64,000 nt of DNA from an uncultured bacterium (GTDB taxonomy: Bacteria; Gemmatimonadota; Gemmatimonadetes; Longimicrobiales; RSA9). The notes below the pieces were generated by a model. It searched no databases. It worked only from the letters and a program-made list of their open reading frames with translations, and was not told the DNA's origin. The DNA is taken from NCBI GenBank assembly GCA_937889645.1, contig CALBZE010000091.1:5865-69864 (forward strand), given 5' to 3'. The position numbers and the translations under genes were made by a program. This document shows, piece after piece, positions 50,788 to 60,224 of the stretch (positions within the stretch are counted from its first letter, which is position 1; each line of letters starts with the position of its first letter).

Positions 50788-51189
50788 TCACTCCTGGACC
50801 AGCTCGATCAGGACGCCGCCGGTGCTGCCGGGGTGGATGAACGCGACGAGCCGGCCGTGCGCGCCCGGACGCGGGCGCTCGTCGATGAGACGCACGCCCG
50901 CGGCGGATAGTCGCGCGAGTTCCGCCTCGAGGTCCGGCACCCGATAGGCCAGGTGGTGGAGACCGGGGCCCCGCTTCGCCAGGAACCGACCCACGGGCGA
51001 ATCGGGCGATGTCGGTTCGATCAGCTCGATGCGGCCGACGCCCGTCCCGACGAAGACGACGTCCACGCCCTGGGATTCGACCCGCTCGCGCGGGGAACCG
51101 ACGCCTCCCGTCAGGAGTTCGTACACGGGAAGCGCTTCTTCTATCGAGGCCACGGCGATCGCAACGTGGTCGAGAGGTCGCTGTTCCAT
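50788..51189 (-). CDS. mce: Methylmalonyl-CoA epimerase
   Basis: Vicinal-oxygen-chelate fold enzyme of 133 residues interconverting (S)- and (R)-methylmalonyl-CoA. Metal ligands expected: His8 (PLDHVAIAV), His78 or His79 (GPGLHHLAYRV) and Glu129 (GVLIELVQE). EPTSPDSPVGRFLAKRGPG is the usual substrate loop. Its presence implies a methylmalonyl-CoA route in this organism, in tension with the isobutyryl-type residues of the mutase encoded 14 kb away. Confidence 0.94.
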   Translation of the reverse strand: MEQRPLDHVAIAVASIEEALPVYELLTGGVGSPRERVESQGVDVVFVGTGVGRIELIEPTSPDSPVGRFLAKRGPGLHHLAYRVPDLEAELARLSAAGVRLIDERPRPGAHGRLVAFIHPGSTGGVLIELVQE

Positions 51190-51288
51190 GTCTAGGGCGG
51201 CCGGGTTCTTGCAAACTCCGCTGTCCTTCGAAACCTAACACGACGCCGGCAGCTCGGCCACGGCCGCCGGCCACAGGAGGGAATGGGG

Positions 51289-51624
51289 ATGGCCGACAAC
51301 GGGAACGTGAAGACCGCTTCGGACGCCAATTTCGCCGATCTCGTCGAAAAGTCCGAAGGTCTCACGATCGTCGATTTCTGGGCCGCTTGGTGCGGACCCT
51401 GCAGGATGGTCGCGCCGATCATCGAGCAGCTCGCCGACGAGTACGCCGGGAAGGTGACCGTCGCGAAGCTGGACGTGGATGCGAATCAGCACACCGCCAT
51501 GCGGTTCGGCATCCGCTCGATCCCGAGCATCCTGTTCTTCAAGGATGGCAAGCACGTGGACACCGTCGTGGGCGCGGTTCCCAAGCCGCACCTCGAGCGG
51601 AAGATCCAGGAGCATCTCGCTTGA
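51289..51624 (+). CDS. trxA: Thioredoxin
   Basis: 111 residues with the WCGPC redox centre (Cys35, Cys38 from ATG 51289) and the cis-proline loop RSIPSILFF. DFWAAWCGPCRMVAPI is the standard thioredoxin-1 block. ATG 51289 sits 8 bases after AGGAGG; ATG 51283 is only 2 bases from it. Followed by a strong intrinsic terminator, so it is probably monocistronic. Confidence 0.96.
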   Translation: MADNGNVKTASDANFADLVEKSEGLTIVDFWAAWCGPCRMVAPIIEQLADEYAGKVTVAKLDVDANQHTAMRFGIRSIPSILFFKDGKHVDTVVGAVPKPHLERKIQEHLA

Positions 51625-51694
51625 ACGCATCGGCGCCTCACCGCTCCGCGAAGCCGAGCGTGGTGCGTTCGTAGGACCCATCCAAGATCGGTTC

Positions 51695-51727
51695 GGACCG
51701 GCAGCTTCGCGCTGCCGGTCCTTTTTT
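51695..51727 (+). terminator. Intrinsic terminator of trxA
   Basis: Perfect 11-bp stem GGACCGGCAGC (51695-51705) and GCTGCCGGTCC (51711-51721), 5-base loop TTCGC, followed by TTTTTT. The only textbook Rho-independent terminator in the window. Confidence 0.95.
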
Positions 51728-51761
51728 CTTGCGGCGCCCACCCGTTGACATGGCGTAAGTT

Positions 51762-52616
51762 ATGGCGCGACTTTATATTGTGAGTACCCCAATCGGAAAT
51801 CTCGCCGACATGACCCATCGCGCGGTCGAGGTCCTGCGCAGCGTGGATCGGATCCTCGCCGAAGACACTCGCCGCACGAGGATCCTGCTGCGGCATTACG
51901 ATATCTCGACACCGCTCGTCTCCGCGCACGCGCACAACGAGGCGGCCCGTGCGGCCCAGCTGCTGGACTGGTTGGACGCGGGTGAGGACGTCGCGATCGT
52001 CTCGGACGCGGGCACTCCGCTCGTTTCCGATCCCGGCGCACGGATCGTGCGGAGGGTGGTCGAGGCGGGTCACGACGTCGTGCCGGTGCCCGGGGCATCC
52101 GCGCTCCTGGCCGCGCTCGTGGTGTCGGGGCTGGAGCCGGAGCCGTTCACCTTCTTCGGCTTCCTCCCGCGCGGAGGCCGGGCGCGGGAAGAACGGCTGG
52201 CGCGGATCGCCGCGCTGGATCACACGTCGATCCTCTACGAGGCGCCGGGCCGATTGGCCGCGACGCTCCGTGATCTGGCCGAGCATTGCGGTGCGGACCG
52301 AGAAGTCGCGGTCGCCAGGGAATTGACCAAGCTCCACGAAACGGTGTTTCGCGGAACTTTGGCGGATGCGGCTGCCTACTACGAGCGAGAGCCGGCGCGG
52401 GGCGAGGTCGTCGTGGTCGTAAGTGGACGCACGGATGATACTTACGAGGACGCAACCCGACCGGATCCGCACGCGGTCGCCCGCGAGCTGCTCGATGGCG
52501 GCGAGCGGCCGAGCGCGGTCGCGAAGGAGCTCGCCCGGCGGCTGGGCATCCCGCGCAACGCGGCGTACGACATAGTGCTTTCGCTCACGGGAGAAGGCGA
52601 AGGAGACGGACCTTGA
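51762..52616 (+). CDS. rsmI: 16S rRNA (cytidine-1402-2'-O)-methyltransferase RsmI
   Basis: Tetrapyrrole-methylase-fold enzyme of 284 residues. LYIVSTPIGNLADMTHRAVE, AEDTRRTRILL, VSDAGTPLVSDPG and PVPGASALLAAL are the RsmI blocks in order. The C-terminal part (about 235-280) holds the small helical RsmI_HTH region (SAVAKELARRLGIPRNAAYD). First gene of a run extending to 60154; its stop overlaps the TTG start of the DUF4159 gene. Confidence 0.96.
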   Translation: MARLYIVSTPIGNLADMTHRAVEVLRSVDRILAEDTRRTRILLRHYDISTPLVSAHAHNEAARAAQLLDWLDAGEDVAIVSDAGTPLVSDPGARIVRRVVEAGHDVVPVPGASALLAALVVSGLEPEPFTFFGFLPRGGRAREERLARIAALDHTSILYEAPGRLAATLRDLAEHCGADREVAVARELTKLHETVFRGTLADAAAYYEREPARGEVVVVVSGRTDDTYEDATRPDPHAVARELLDGGERPSAVAKELARRLGIPRNAAYDIVLSLTGEGEGDGP

Positions 52617-53278
52617 GTGCCCTGTTGTTCGGAATCCTCTTGCAGGTGGCGGCGGTGCCGACGGAGCCGTCGCCGGTCCTCACGATCGCGCAGCTCCAAT
52701 ACGACGGCGGCGGCGACTGGTACGCGAATCCGTCGGGCCTTCCGAACCTCCTGCAGGCGATCCGCGAACGCACGGGGCTTCCGATCGCCGACACGCGTCG
52801 AGTGACGGTCCGGCTCACGTCGCCGAAGCTTCGCGACTACCCGTACCTCTACCTGACGGGTCACGGCAACATTCGCTTTTCGGACGACGAGGTCCGGGCG
52901 CTCCGGGAATACCTGCTCTCGGGCGGCTTTCTCCATGCGGACGACAACTACGGGTTGGACGAGAGCTTCCGGCGCGAGATGAAGCGGGTGTTCCCGGACA
53001 AGGAGCTGGTCGAGCTCCCCGCGGACCATCCGGTCTACCACACGTTGTACGATTTCCCGAACGGCTTGCCGAAGATCCACCTGCACGACGGGAAACCGGC
53101 GCAGGGGTTCGGCATTTTCCACGAAGGGCGCCTGGTCGTCTTCTACAGCTACGAATCGGACCTCGGAAACGGCTGGGAGGACCCCGGCGTGCACGGCGAT
53201 CCACCGGAGGCACGTGAAGCTGCGCTGCGGATGGGGGTCAATCTGTTCCTTTATGCTCTGGCACAGGTAGCGCAATGA
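52613..53278 (+). CDS. DUF4159 domain-containing exported protein
   Basis: 221 residues. A short hydrophobic N terminus (SALLFGILLQVAAVP) suggests export. The domain begins LTIAQLQYDGGGDWYANPSG and contains YLYLTGHGNIRFSDDEVRAL and GFLHADDNYG, typical of DUF4159, which has a class-I-glutamine-amidotransferase-like fold without an obvious Cys nucleophile here. The TTG start has AGGAG 8 bases upstream. Overlaps DUF4175 by 4 bases. Biochemical role unknown. Confidence 0.85.
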   Translation: MSALLFGILLQVAAVPTEPSPVLTIAQLQYDGGGDWYANPSGLPNLLQAIRERTGLPIADTRRVTVRLTSPKLRDYPYLYLTGHGNIRFSDDEVRALREYLLSGGFLHADDNYGLDESFRREMKRVFPDKELVELPADHPVYHTLYDFPNGLPKIHLHDGKPAQGFGIFHEGRLVVFYSYESDLGNGWEDPGVHGDPPEAREAALRMGVNLFLYALAQVAQ

Positions 53279-56200
53279 GCCCTGCGGGACAGCGACTCTG
53301 GAGAGATATATCGGCGGCGCGGCGGCAGGTACGGCGGGATGGGATCCTCGCGGCGGCGGCGACGGCGCTCGCGGCGGTGCCGGTCGCGCTTGCGCTGGCG
53401 TGGATCCTCGGGACGGCGCCGGCGTGGAGCGCGCCGAGCGCCATTCCGCTCGCCGTCGTCGTGGCCACGGCCGTCGCGGCGTCCACGGTCGCGGTTTGGG
53501 CGGTGCGCCGGTGGGTAGCGAGCGTGAACGACGCGGTGGTGGCGGCGGCGGCGGAGCGGCGTCGGGGTCTCCCGGAGGGGAGCGTGCGCGGCGTCCTCGA
53601 GCTGAGCCGCGCACTTCCCGTCGGGACGTCGCCCGCGTTGTACCTGCGCGCCGAAACGGCGCTTGCGCGTGAGCTCGCGGACGCGACGCCGCGGGAGCTT
53701 GCCGGGCACGTCGGCGAGCGCGCGCGGCGGCTGCGCCAGCGCAGGCTGTTGCTTTTCTCGGGGCTCGCGATCGTGACGGCCGTTCTCGGGTTCGTCTCGC
53801 CGGAGCGCTCGCGTGCGGCGTGGGGCGCGCTGCTGAACCCGGTCGACCACCTGTCGCCTCCGCCGCTCCCGGCGATCAGGGTCGAGCCGGGCGACGTCGA
53901 GCTCCCGCGAGGCGCGCACCTGGACGTGGCGATCGAGGCGCCCGGCCGGGACGAGGTCACGTTGCGGTGGCGCATCGAGGGAGACGTCCCGCGGCAGCGT
54001 CGCCTCGCGCTCTCGGACGCGCGGGCGCGGACGAGGGTGACCGGCATCGACGCGGCGATGGTCTACTGGGTCGTCGCACCGGACGGCGCGGTCAGTGACA
54101 CCTTCCGGGTCACGCCCCTCGATCCGCTCCTCCTCTCGGACCTGGTCGTCGACGTCGTCTATCCGGCGTACCTGAACCGTGAGCCGGAGCGCTTCGAGGA
54201 CGAGGTCCCGCCGCTCACGGTGCCGGCGGGCACGGAGCTGCGTGTCCGCGGCCGCGCGACCCGGCGCCTCCAGGAAGCTTCCCTCGTGCGGGCGGACGGC
54301 GGGAGCCGGATCGCGTTCCAGGTGAACGCGGACCGGTTCGCCGGGCGGTGGACGCCCTCGGCGAGCGGGACGTACCACTGGTCGATGACCGACCAGCGCG
54401 GGGGGCTGCCCGTCGCCACGCCGCCGCCGCTCGAGCTCACCGTCGTCGCCGACGGCGCGCCGGTGGTCGAGATCACATACCCGGGCCCGGACACGATCCT
54501 CGGGCCGGATTTGCGCCAGCCGCTCGTCGCGGACGCCAGGGACGACCATGGCCTCCGCTCCGCGACGCTCGTGAGTTGGCGAGTCAGCCGTCTGGGCGCC
54601 AAGGAAGAGCCGGTCGAGGAGACGCTCACGCTGGAGGGCGACCCGGAGCGCGCGATCCTTCGCGCCGTGCTCGACGCCAGCGAGCGGCGTCTGCTCCCGG
54701 GCGACGAGCTGCACTATTACGTCCGCGTCGTCGACGCGTCTCCGGCCGGGCAGGTCGGCGTCTCGGCGACGCACGTGCTCCGGCTCCCAGGGATGGAGGA
54801 TTTGCGCCGACTCGCCGACGAGGAGGCGCGGGCGCTCGTCGGCGAAGCGGAGTCGCTCGCACGGTCGGCGGAGCGGCTCGAGTCGTCGACGCGAGGCATG
54901 GCGCGGCAATCGGCGCGGTCGGCCCGAGGCGGGTCGGGTGGCAGCCCTGCGTCGGGCGGATCGACGGTCGGCCAAACCGCCGGCGGCCAGGACGGCGACC
55001 GGGCGCGCCCGGGATTCGCCGAACGGGAGCAGGTGCGGCAGATCATCGAAAACCAGCAGCAGATGGTCGACCGCGTCGCCCAGATGCGCGAACGGACCGA
55101 GGCGCTGCAGCGCGCACTCGAGGCCGCCGGGCTGCAGGACCCCGCGCTCCAGCAGCGGCTCGCGGAGCTGCGCCAGCTCTACGACCAGCTGCTGTCGCCG
55201 GAGCTGCGTGAGCAGCTCGAGCAGCTCCGCAACTCCGTCGACCAGATGGATTCCGAGGAGCTGCAACGGGCCCTCGAGCAGCTCGCGGCGCAGCAGGAGG
55301 AGTTGCGGCGGCAGATCGAACAGAGCGCCGAGTTGATGCGTCGTGCCGCCCTCGAGCAGCAGATGAACGCTGCGGCCAAGGAGGCCCGGGAACTCGCCGC
55401 GCAACAGGAAGCGCTGGCGGAGGAGCTGAAGCAACCCGGTGCGTTGACCCCCGAGCGGATGGCGCAGCAGCAGGACCTGGCCCAGCGCGGGGCAGCGCTC
55501 CAGCAGCGGATCGCCGGGCTCATGCAGCAGCTCGAGGAGCACGGCGAGCGCTCGACGGCGGAGCAGACGGCGGCGGCGTCGAAGCAGCTCGAGTCGGCGC
55601 AACAGTCGATGGACCGTGCCGCGCAGCAGGCGCAGCAAGGACTCGGCCAACAGGCGAGTCAGAGCGGCGGCGAGGCGGCCCAACAGCTCGAGAAGGTCGC
55701 GGAGTCGCTCGAATCGGCTCGCGACGCGATGGCCCAGGCGTGGCGCGACGAGACGCGGCAATCCGTCGAGCAGGCGGCCAACGAGGCGCTCGAGCTCGCC
55801 CAGCGCCAGGCCGAGGTCCTCCAGCAGATGCAGCAACTCCAGCAGAGCGGGTCGATCGGGGAGCAGCAGGGCGCCGATTCCCGTCAGCCGCAGGGCAGTC
55901 AGCCCGGGCAGCAGGGCCAGCAAGGGCAGGACGCGGGACAGCAGGGGCAGCAGTCCGACCAGCAGAGCCAGGTCGGCCAGCAGGGCGGCCAGACCGGGGA
56001 CCAGGGCCAATCGGGCCAGCAGGGCAGGCAGGGCAAGCAGGGTCAGGGCGACCAGGGGGCCGGTCAGCAGGGTCAGGGCCAGGGTCGGCAGGGGCAGGGC
56101 CCGCAGGGCCAGCAGCCTCGATCCGGCGAGCCGGGGCCGGGCGGGCAGCCGTCCGGCGGGCAGCCCGGGCCCGGAACGGGCTCCGCGGACCTGCAGTCGA

Positions 56201-57063
56201 TCCGGTCCGAGCAGGCCGCGCTCAAGCAGAGCCTTGAGGCGCTCGGACGAAACCTGGCCGAGGTCGGCCGCCGGTCCGCGATGGTCAACCAGGACGTGAG
56301 CGCTGCGCTCGGCCGCGCCGCGCTCGCCATGCAGCAGACGTTGGATGCCCTCGATGGGCGCAACGGCCGACAGGGGATGCCGATCGAGGAGGCGCGGCGG
56401 ACGATCGAGGCGCTGAATCAGTTGGCGCTCGAGCTGTTGAAGAACGGCGAGCAGATCGAGCAGTCGCAGGCCGGGACGGGGCTCCAGCAAGCGCTGCAGC
56501 AGCTCGCGGAGCTGGCGAAGCAGCAGGGCGCGCTCAACGGCCAGGCCAATTCGCTCCTCCCGCTCGACCTCGGGCCGCGCGCGATGGCGGAGCAGATGCA
56601 GCGCATGGCGCGCGAGCAGCGGGACGTCGCCAGGAAGCTCGGCGGGCTCAACGACATGATCGGCGGGCAGGACGACATCCTCGGCCAACTCGACGAGCTG
56701 GCGCGCGAGGCGGAAGCGATCGCCCGCGAACTCGAAGGTGGCCGGATGACGCCCGACCTCCTCGCGCGGCAGGAGAGGCTGTTCCACCGCCTGTTGGATG
56801 CCGGCCGCACGCTCGAGCGCGAGGAGTACACCAACGAGCGCGTGGCCGAGAGGCCGGGTAACGTGGGCGTGTCTCGGGCCGGGCCGCTGGACGCCGAGCT
56901 CCTGCACGCCGGGCCGCGATTCCCGGTCCCCGATGCGGAGGCCCTGCGAGCGCTGCCGCCGGCGTACCGCAGGCTGGTCCTCGAGTACTTCGACCGGCTG
57001 AATCGAGGGGGCGAGCCGACGCCCGCGACGGGGCGGTCGCCCGGCGGATCACCCGATCGCTGA
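53275..57063 (+). CDS. DUF4175 family membrane protein with Gln-rich coiled coil
   Basis: 1262 residues. Three N-terminal membrane segments (about 25-48, 52-74, 155-175), a large extracytoplasmic part with Ig-like strands (about 200-500), then a long Gln/Glu/Ala coiled coil (about 510-850: LEQLRNSVDQMDSEELQRAL, AAQQEALAEELKQ). A Gly/Gln low-complexity tract (about 858-970) and a further coiled coil (about 975-1180) follow. DUF4175 proteins are uncharacterised, large and membrane-bound, typically next to DUF4159 and TPR genes. Coupled to DUF4159 (ATGA). Confidence 0.85.
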   Translation: MSPAGQRLWRDISAARRQVRRDGILAAAATALAAVPVALALAWILGTAPAWSAPSAIPLAVVVATAVAASTVAVWAVRRWVASVNDAVVAAAAERRRGLPEGSVRGVLELSRALPVGTSPALYLRAETALARELADATPRELAGHVGERARRLRQRRLLLFSGLAIVTAVLGFVSPERSRAAWGALLNPVDHLSPPPLPAIRVEPGDVELPRGAHLDVAIEAPGRDEVTLRWRIEGDVPRQRRLALSDARARTRVTGIDAAMVYWVVAPDGAVSDTFRVTPLDPLLLSDLVVDVVYPAYLNREPERFEDEVPPLTVPAGTELRVRGRATRRLQEASLVRADGGSRIAFQVNADRFAGRWTPSASGTYHWSMTDQRGGLPVATPPPLELTVVADGAPVVEITYPGPDTILGPDLRQPLVADARDDHGLRSATLVSWRVSRLGAKEEPVEETLTLEGDPERAILRAVLDASERRLLPGDELHYYVRVVDASPAGQVGVSATHVLRLPGMEDLRRLADEEARALVGEAESLARSAERLESSTRGMARQSARSARGGSGGSPASGGSTVGQTAGGQDGDRARPGFAEREQVRQIIENQQQMVDRVAQMRERTEALQRALEAAGLQDPALQQRLAELRQLYDQLLSPELREQLEQLRNSVDQMDSEELQRALEQLAAQQEELRRQIEQSAELMRRAALEQQMNAAAKEARELAAQQEALAEELKQPGALTPERMAQQQDLAQRGAALQQRIAGLMQQLEEHGERSTAEQTAAASKQLESAQQSMDRAAQQAQQGLGQQASQSGGEAAQQLEKVAESLESARDAMAQAWRDETRQSVEQAANEALELAQRQAEVLQQMQQLQQSGSIGEQQGADSRQPQGSQPGQQGQQGQDAGQQGQQSDQQSQVGQQGGQTGDQGQSGQQGRQGKQGQGDQGAGQQGQGQGRQGQGPQGQQPRSGEPGPGGQPSGGQPGPGTGSADLQSIRSEQAALKQSLEALGRNLAEVGRRSAMVNQDVSAALGRAALAMQQTLDALDGRNGRQGMPIEEARRTIEALNQLALELLKNGEQIEQSQAGTGLQQALQQLAELAKQQGALNGQANSLLPLDLGPRAMAEQMQRMAREQRDVARKLGGLNDMIGGQDDILGQLDELAREAEAIARELEGGRMTPDLLARQERLFHRLLDAGRTLEREEYTNERVAERPGNVGVSRAGPLDAELLHAGPRFPVPDAEALRALPPAYRRLVLEYFDRLNRGGEPTPATGRSPGGSPDR
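55850..56190 (+). repeat. Low-complexity Gln/Gly-coding tract in the DUF4175 gene
   Basis: Imperfect repetition of cag-cag-ggc-type units encoding QQGQQGQ, GQQGQGQGRQGQG and similar for roughly 110 codons, ending in a Pro/Gly segment (GEPGPGGQPSGGQPGPG). Prone to length change by slippage. Confidence 0.8.
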
Positions 57064-57074
57064 GGGAGAACGAC

Positions 57075-58865
57075 GTGCCAGTCACCCGACGAAGGGTTGC
57101 GGTCCAGCTCTGCATCCTGGGGCTGGCCGTATTGTGCCCGGCGACGCCGGTCCGGGGCCAGGTCGCGAGCGGCAACGGAGGCGACGATGTGCGGCTCCTG
57201 CGCGAGGCCGCAGTTCGCGAGGCCGCGGGCGACTTCGAAGCCGCAGAGCGTATTCTCGAAGGCATCCTCGCCAACGACCCGGCCGCGGTGAGCGCGCTCC
57301 TCGCCCTCGTGCGCGTCTACCGGGTCCAGGGTCGCCTGGCCGACGTGCTCGACCCCGTAGACCGGCTGCTCCAGGCCGATCCCACCTCCACGACCGGACA
57401 CCAGCTCCGCCTGCAGACGCTCGCAGAGCTCGGCCGCATGGACCGATTCGAAAAGGCCGCCGAGGCCTGGATCGCGGCGACGCCCAAGCTGGAGACGCCG
57501 TACCGCGAGATCGCCCGGGTGTATGCCGCCCGCGGCATGCATGCCCGGGCCGCCGAGGTCCTGGAGCGCGGCCGTAAGCGCGTCGGGCGCCAGGACGCGC
57601 TCGCGCTCGAGCTGGGCGAGGCGTTCGCGCTCCTCGGCGACGACAAGCGCGCGATTCGGGAGTGGGAGCGAGCGATCGGCGCCGAGGCCCGCGGTGCATC
57701 GCTGGTACGACGTCGCTTCGCGGCGCTGCCGGACGGCGGCGCCCGCCTCGTGCCGGGGCTGATCGATGCACTCACACGCAAGCCGACGACCCCCCAGCGG
57801 AGGCGAGCGGCCGTCGAGCTCGCGATCGACGCCGGACTCGGCGATCGCGCCGAAGCGATCGCACGCGGCGTGGCGGGCGAGCTCCAGGGCAGGGAGCGCG
57901 AGGCGTTCCTGGTCGAAGTCGCGAGGCGAGCGGACGGCGCCCGGCTCCTGCGCCTCGCCTACTGGGCGTACGGCGAGCTGCTCGCCGCCGGGGCGCCGGA
58001 CCAACCATTGCTCGCGCTCCGCACTCGACACGCCGAGCTCGCCCTCGCCGTGGGCGACACGGCGACCGCTCGCGCCGCGTTCGCTGCGCTCGAGTCGGCT
58101 TACGCCGTCGGCTCGCCCGACCGACGGCGGGCCGCGGCGTTCCGGATCGAGCTGACCGCCCGCGAAGGCGACATCGACGTGGCGCTCGGCGAGCTGCAGT
58201 CGTTCCGCGACGAGTACGGCGAGTCCCCCGAGCTGGACGGGCTCGCCGCGGTGATCGGCGAAGAGCTGCTCCGCCGCGGCGACGTCGCACGCGCCGAACG
58301 CGTGCTGGCAACCGCGAAAGGGCCGCGCGCCACGGTGCTCCGTGGGCGAATCGCGCTGCACGAAGGCGACGTGCGGCAGGCGCGAGCCGCGTTCATGACC
58401 GCGGCGCCCGGGCTCGATGGGGCCGAGGCGACCGAGACGCTAGCGCTCGTCACCCTACTCGGCCGGGTGACCCCCGAGGGCGGGCGGCTCCTCGGGACGG
58501 CCCTGGCTCGCGCCATGCAAGGAGACGACCGGGGTGCAGTCGCGATCCTGGTCGATGAGTCGCATTCGCTCGACCGCGCCGAGCGCGCCGGTATCCTCGA
58601 CTTCGCGGCCGGGCTCGCCGACCGCGCGGCGCTGCCGGCCGACGCGGAACGCATTCGCCGACTCATCGTCGCCGATTATGCGGATTCGCCCGAGGCGCCC
58701 GCCGCGCTGCTGGCGCTCGGCCGCTCACTGGCCGCACGCCCCGGCCACGACGTCGAGGCGCGCGCCTTCCTCGAGCGCCTGGTGTTGGAGTACCCGCGCA
58801 GCGCGCTGGTCCCCCAGGCGCGGCGAGAACTGGACCGGCTCCGGAGCCCGGGTCCACGATCCTGA
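57075..58865 (+). CDS. Exported TPR-repeat protein
   Basis: 596 residues. Signal peptide (VAVQLCILGLAVLCPATPVRG), then helical repeats throughout: TPR-like pairs at about 40-200 (EAAGDFEAAERILEGILAND, MHARAAEVLERGRKRVG) and 300-590 (LLRRGDVARAERVLATAKGP, EARAFLERLVLEYPRS). No catalytic motif. GTG start with GGGAGA 5-6 bases upstream and 11 bases after DUF4175. Probably a periplasmic scaffold for the neighbouring proteins. Confidence 0.82.
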   Translation: MPVTRRRVAVQLCILGLAVLCPATPVRGQVASGNGGDDVRLLREAAVREAAGDFEAAERILEGILANDPAAVSALLALVRVYRVQGRLADVLDPVDRLLQADPTSTTGHQLRLQTLAELGRMDRFEKAAEAWIAATPKLETPYREIARVYAARGMHARAAEVLERGRKRVGRQDALALELGEAFALLGDDKRAIREWERAIGAEARGASLVRRRFAALPDGGARLVPGLIDALTRKPTTPQRRRAAVELAIDAGLGDRAEAIARGVAGELQGREREAFLVEVARRADGARLLRLAYWAYGELLAAGAPDQPLLALRTRHAELALAVGDTATARAAFAALESAYAVGSPDRRRAAAFRIELTAREGDIDVALGELQSFRDEYGESPELDGLAAVIGEELLRRGDVARAERVLATAKGPRATVLRGRIALHEGDVRQARAAFMTAAPGLDGAEATETLALVTLLGRVTPEGGRLLGTALARAMQGDDRGAVAILVDESHSLDRAERAGILDFAAGLADRAALPADAERIRRLIVADYADSPEAPAALLALGRSLAARPGHDVEARAFLERLVLEYPRSALVPQARRELDRLRSPGPRS

Positions 58866-58894
58866 TGCAGCAGTTGTTTCAAGGAAGTAGATCG

Positions 58895-60154
58895 ATGCGT
58901 CGTACGTTGCTGTTCCTGGCCATGTTCGCCCTCGTCGTTCCGCCGCTCCGCGCCCAGTACCTGCTGGTGCCGATGGACGCGACGACGCAAACCAACCACC
59001 TCAAGGCGTACGGCCTCACGTACTGGACGCTCACACAGGGGTACACCGCGGAGTGGCTGCTCAACTATCGCGGCGGATCGTTCCTGCTCCCGGACCGCGA
59101 ACCCGTTCGGCGCGAAGCCGCGCTCCGCGGTGTGACCGTCGAACAGCTCGACGCTTCGCGGGTCGCGCAGATTCGCTCCCAGATCGAGCGGGAGAACATG
59201 GAGAGCATCATCCTGGAGAAGGCCCCGCAGATCGCGGTCTATACACCGCCCAACACACCGCCGTGGGATGATGCGGTCACCTTGGCCCTCACCTACGCCG
59301 ACATCCCGTACGACAAGGTCTGGGATGCCGAGGTCCTCCAGGGCCGCCTCAAGGAATACGATTGGCTGCACCTCCATCACGAAGACTTCACCGGCCAGTA
59401 CTCCAAGTTCTACATCAACTACGCGGGCGCGGCGTGGCTCCAGGAGGAGGTCCAGCGCAACCAGGCGATGGCGGCCCAGTTCGGGCACGCGAACGTCCCC
59501 GCCCTGAAGAAGGCGGTCGCCGAAGAGATCCGCCGCTACGTTGCGGAAGGCGGTTTCCTCTTCGCGATGTGCACCGCAACGGAGACCATCGAGCTCGCCC
59601 TCGCGGCCGTGGGGGTCGACATCGCCGCGTCCTTCAGCGACGGGACGCCGCCCGACCCGAACGCGACCGCGAAGATGCAGTGGGGACGCACCATGGCGTT
59701 CCAGGGAGCGGAGGTGCAGGTGAACCCGACGGTCAATGCGTTCAGCGACATCGATGGACACCAGGTCAACACGCCGTGGAGGCAGCCGCTGGGCGCATTC
59801 AAGCTGTTCGAGTTCAGCGCGAAGTTCGACCCGGTCCCGTCCATGCTCGTCCAGAACCACGAGAGCGTGATCCCGGACTATTACGGCCTGACCACGTCGT
59901 TCCGTCGGGACCGGCTCAAGCCGGGCACGATCGTGCTGGCCGAAGAGGAGGGCGCGCCGTGGGTAAAGTACATTCACGGCACCTACGCGCAGGGGACGTG
60001 GACGTTCCTCGGCGGTCACGATCCGGAGGACCCGCAGCACCAGATCGGGGACGCGCCGACCGACCTGTCGTTGCACCCGAACTCGCCAGGGTACCGACTG
60101 ATCCTGAACAACGTGCTCTTCCCGGCGGCGAAGAAGAAGACGTTGAAGACCTGA
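58895..60154 (+). CDS. Exported protein of a family often labelled asparagine synthetase B
   Basis: 419 residues from ATG 58895 (AAGGAAG 7 bases upstream); ATG 58865 lacks a ribosome-binding site. Signal peptide LLFLAMFALVVPPLRA, cleavage before QYLL. The N-terminal QTNHLKAYGLTYWTLTQG and WLLNYRGGSFLLPD recur in a family I recall as labelled asparagine synthetase B in databases. No N-terminal Cys nucleophile, no SGGxDS ATP-pyrophosphatase loop, and a signal peptide: it is not an asparagine synthetase. YAQGTWTFLGGHDPEDPQH suggests a ThuA/glutamine-amidotransferase-like fold. Function unknown. Confidence 0.75.
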   Translation: MRRTLLFLAMFALVVPPLRAQYLLVPMDATTQTNHLKAYGLTYWTLTQGYTAEWLLNYRGGSFLLPDREPVRREAALRGVTVEQLDASRVAQIRSQIERENMESIILEKAPQIAVYTPPNTPPWDDAVTLALTYADIPYDKVWDAEVLQGRLKEYDWLHLHHEDFTGQYSKFYINYAGAAWLQEEVQRNQAMAAQFGHANVPALKKAVAEEIRRYVAEGGFLFAMCTATETIELALAAVGVDIAASFSDGTPPDPNATAKMQWGRTMAFQGAEVQVNPTVNAFSDIDGHQVNTPWRQPLGAFKLFEFSAKFDPVPSMLVQNHESVIPDYYGLTTSFRRDRLKPGTIVLAEEEGAPWVKYIHGTYAQGTWTFLGGHDPEDPQHQIGDAPTDLSLHPNSPGYRLILNNVLFPAAKKKTLKT

Positions 60155-60224
60155 GAACTGCGCTCCGAGGGGAATCTTGGTGGGTGGGCGCGAAGCGGGA
60201 TTCCGCCCCGCCGCGTCGGACGGC

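Noticed and set aside
51745..51779. TTGACA just upstream of rsmI with TATATT downstream.
   Set aside because: The spacer would be 23 bases, and the -10 would lie inside the rsmI coding sequence, removing the conserved first strand. The real rsmI promoter was not found.
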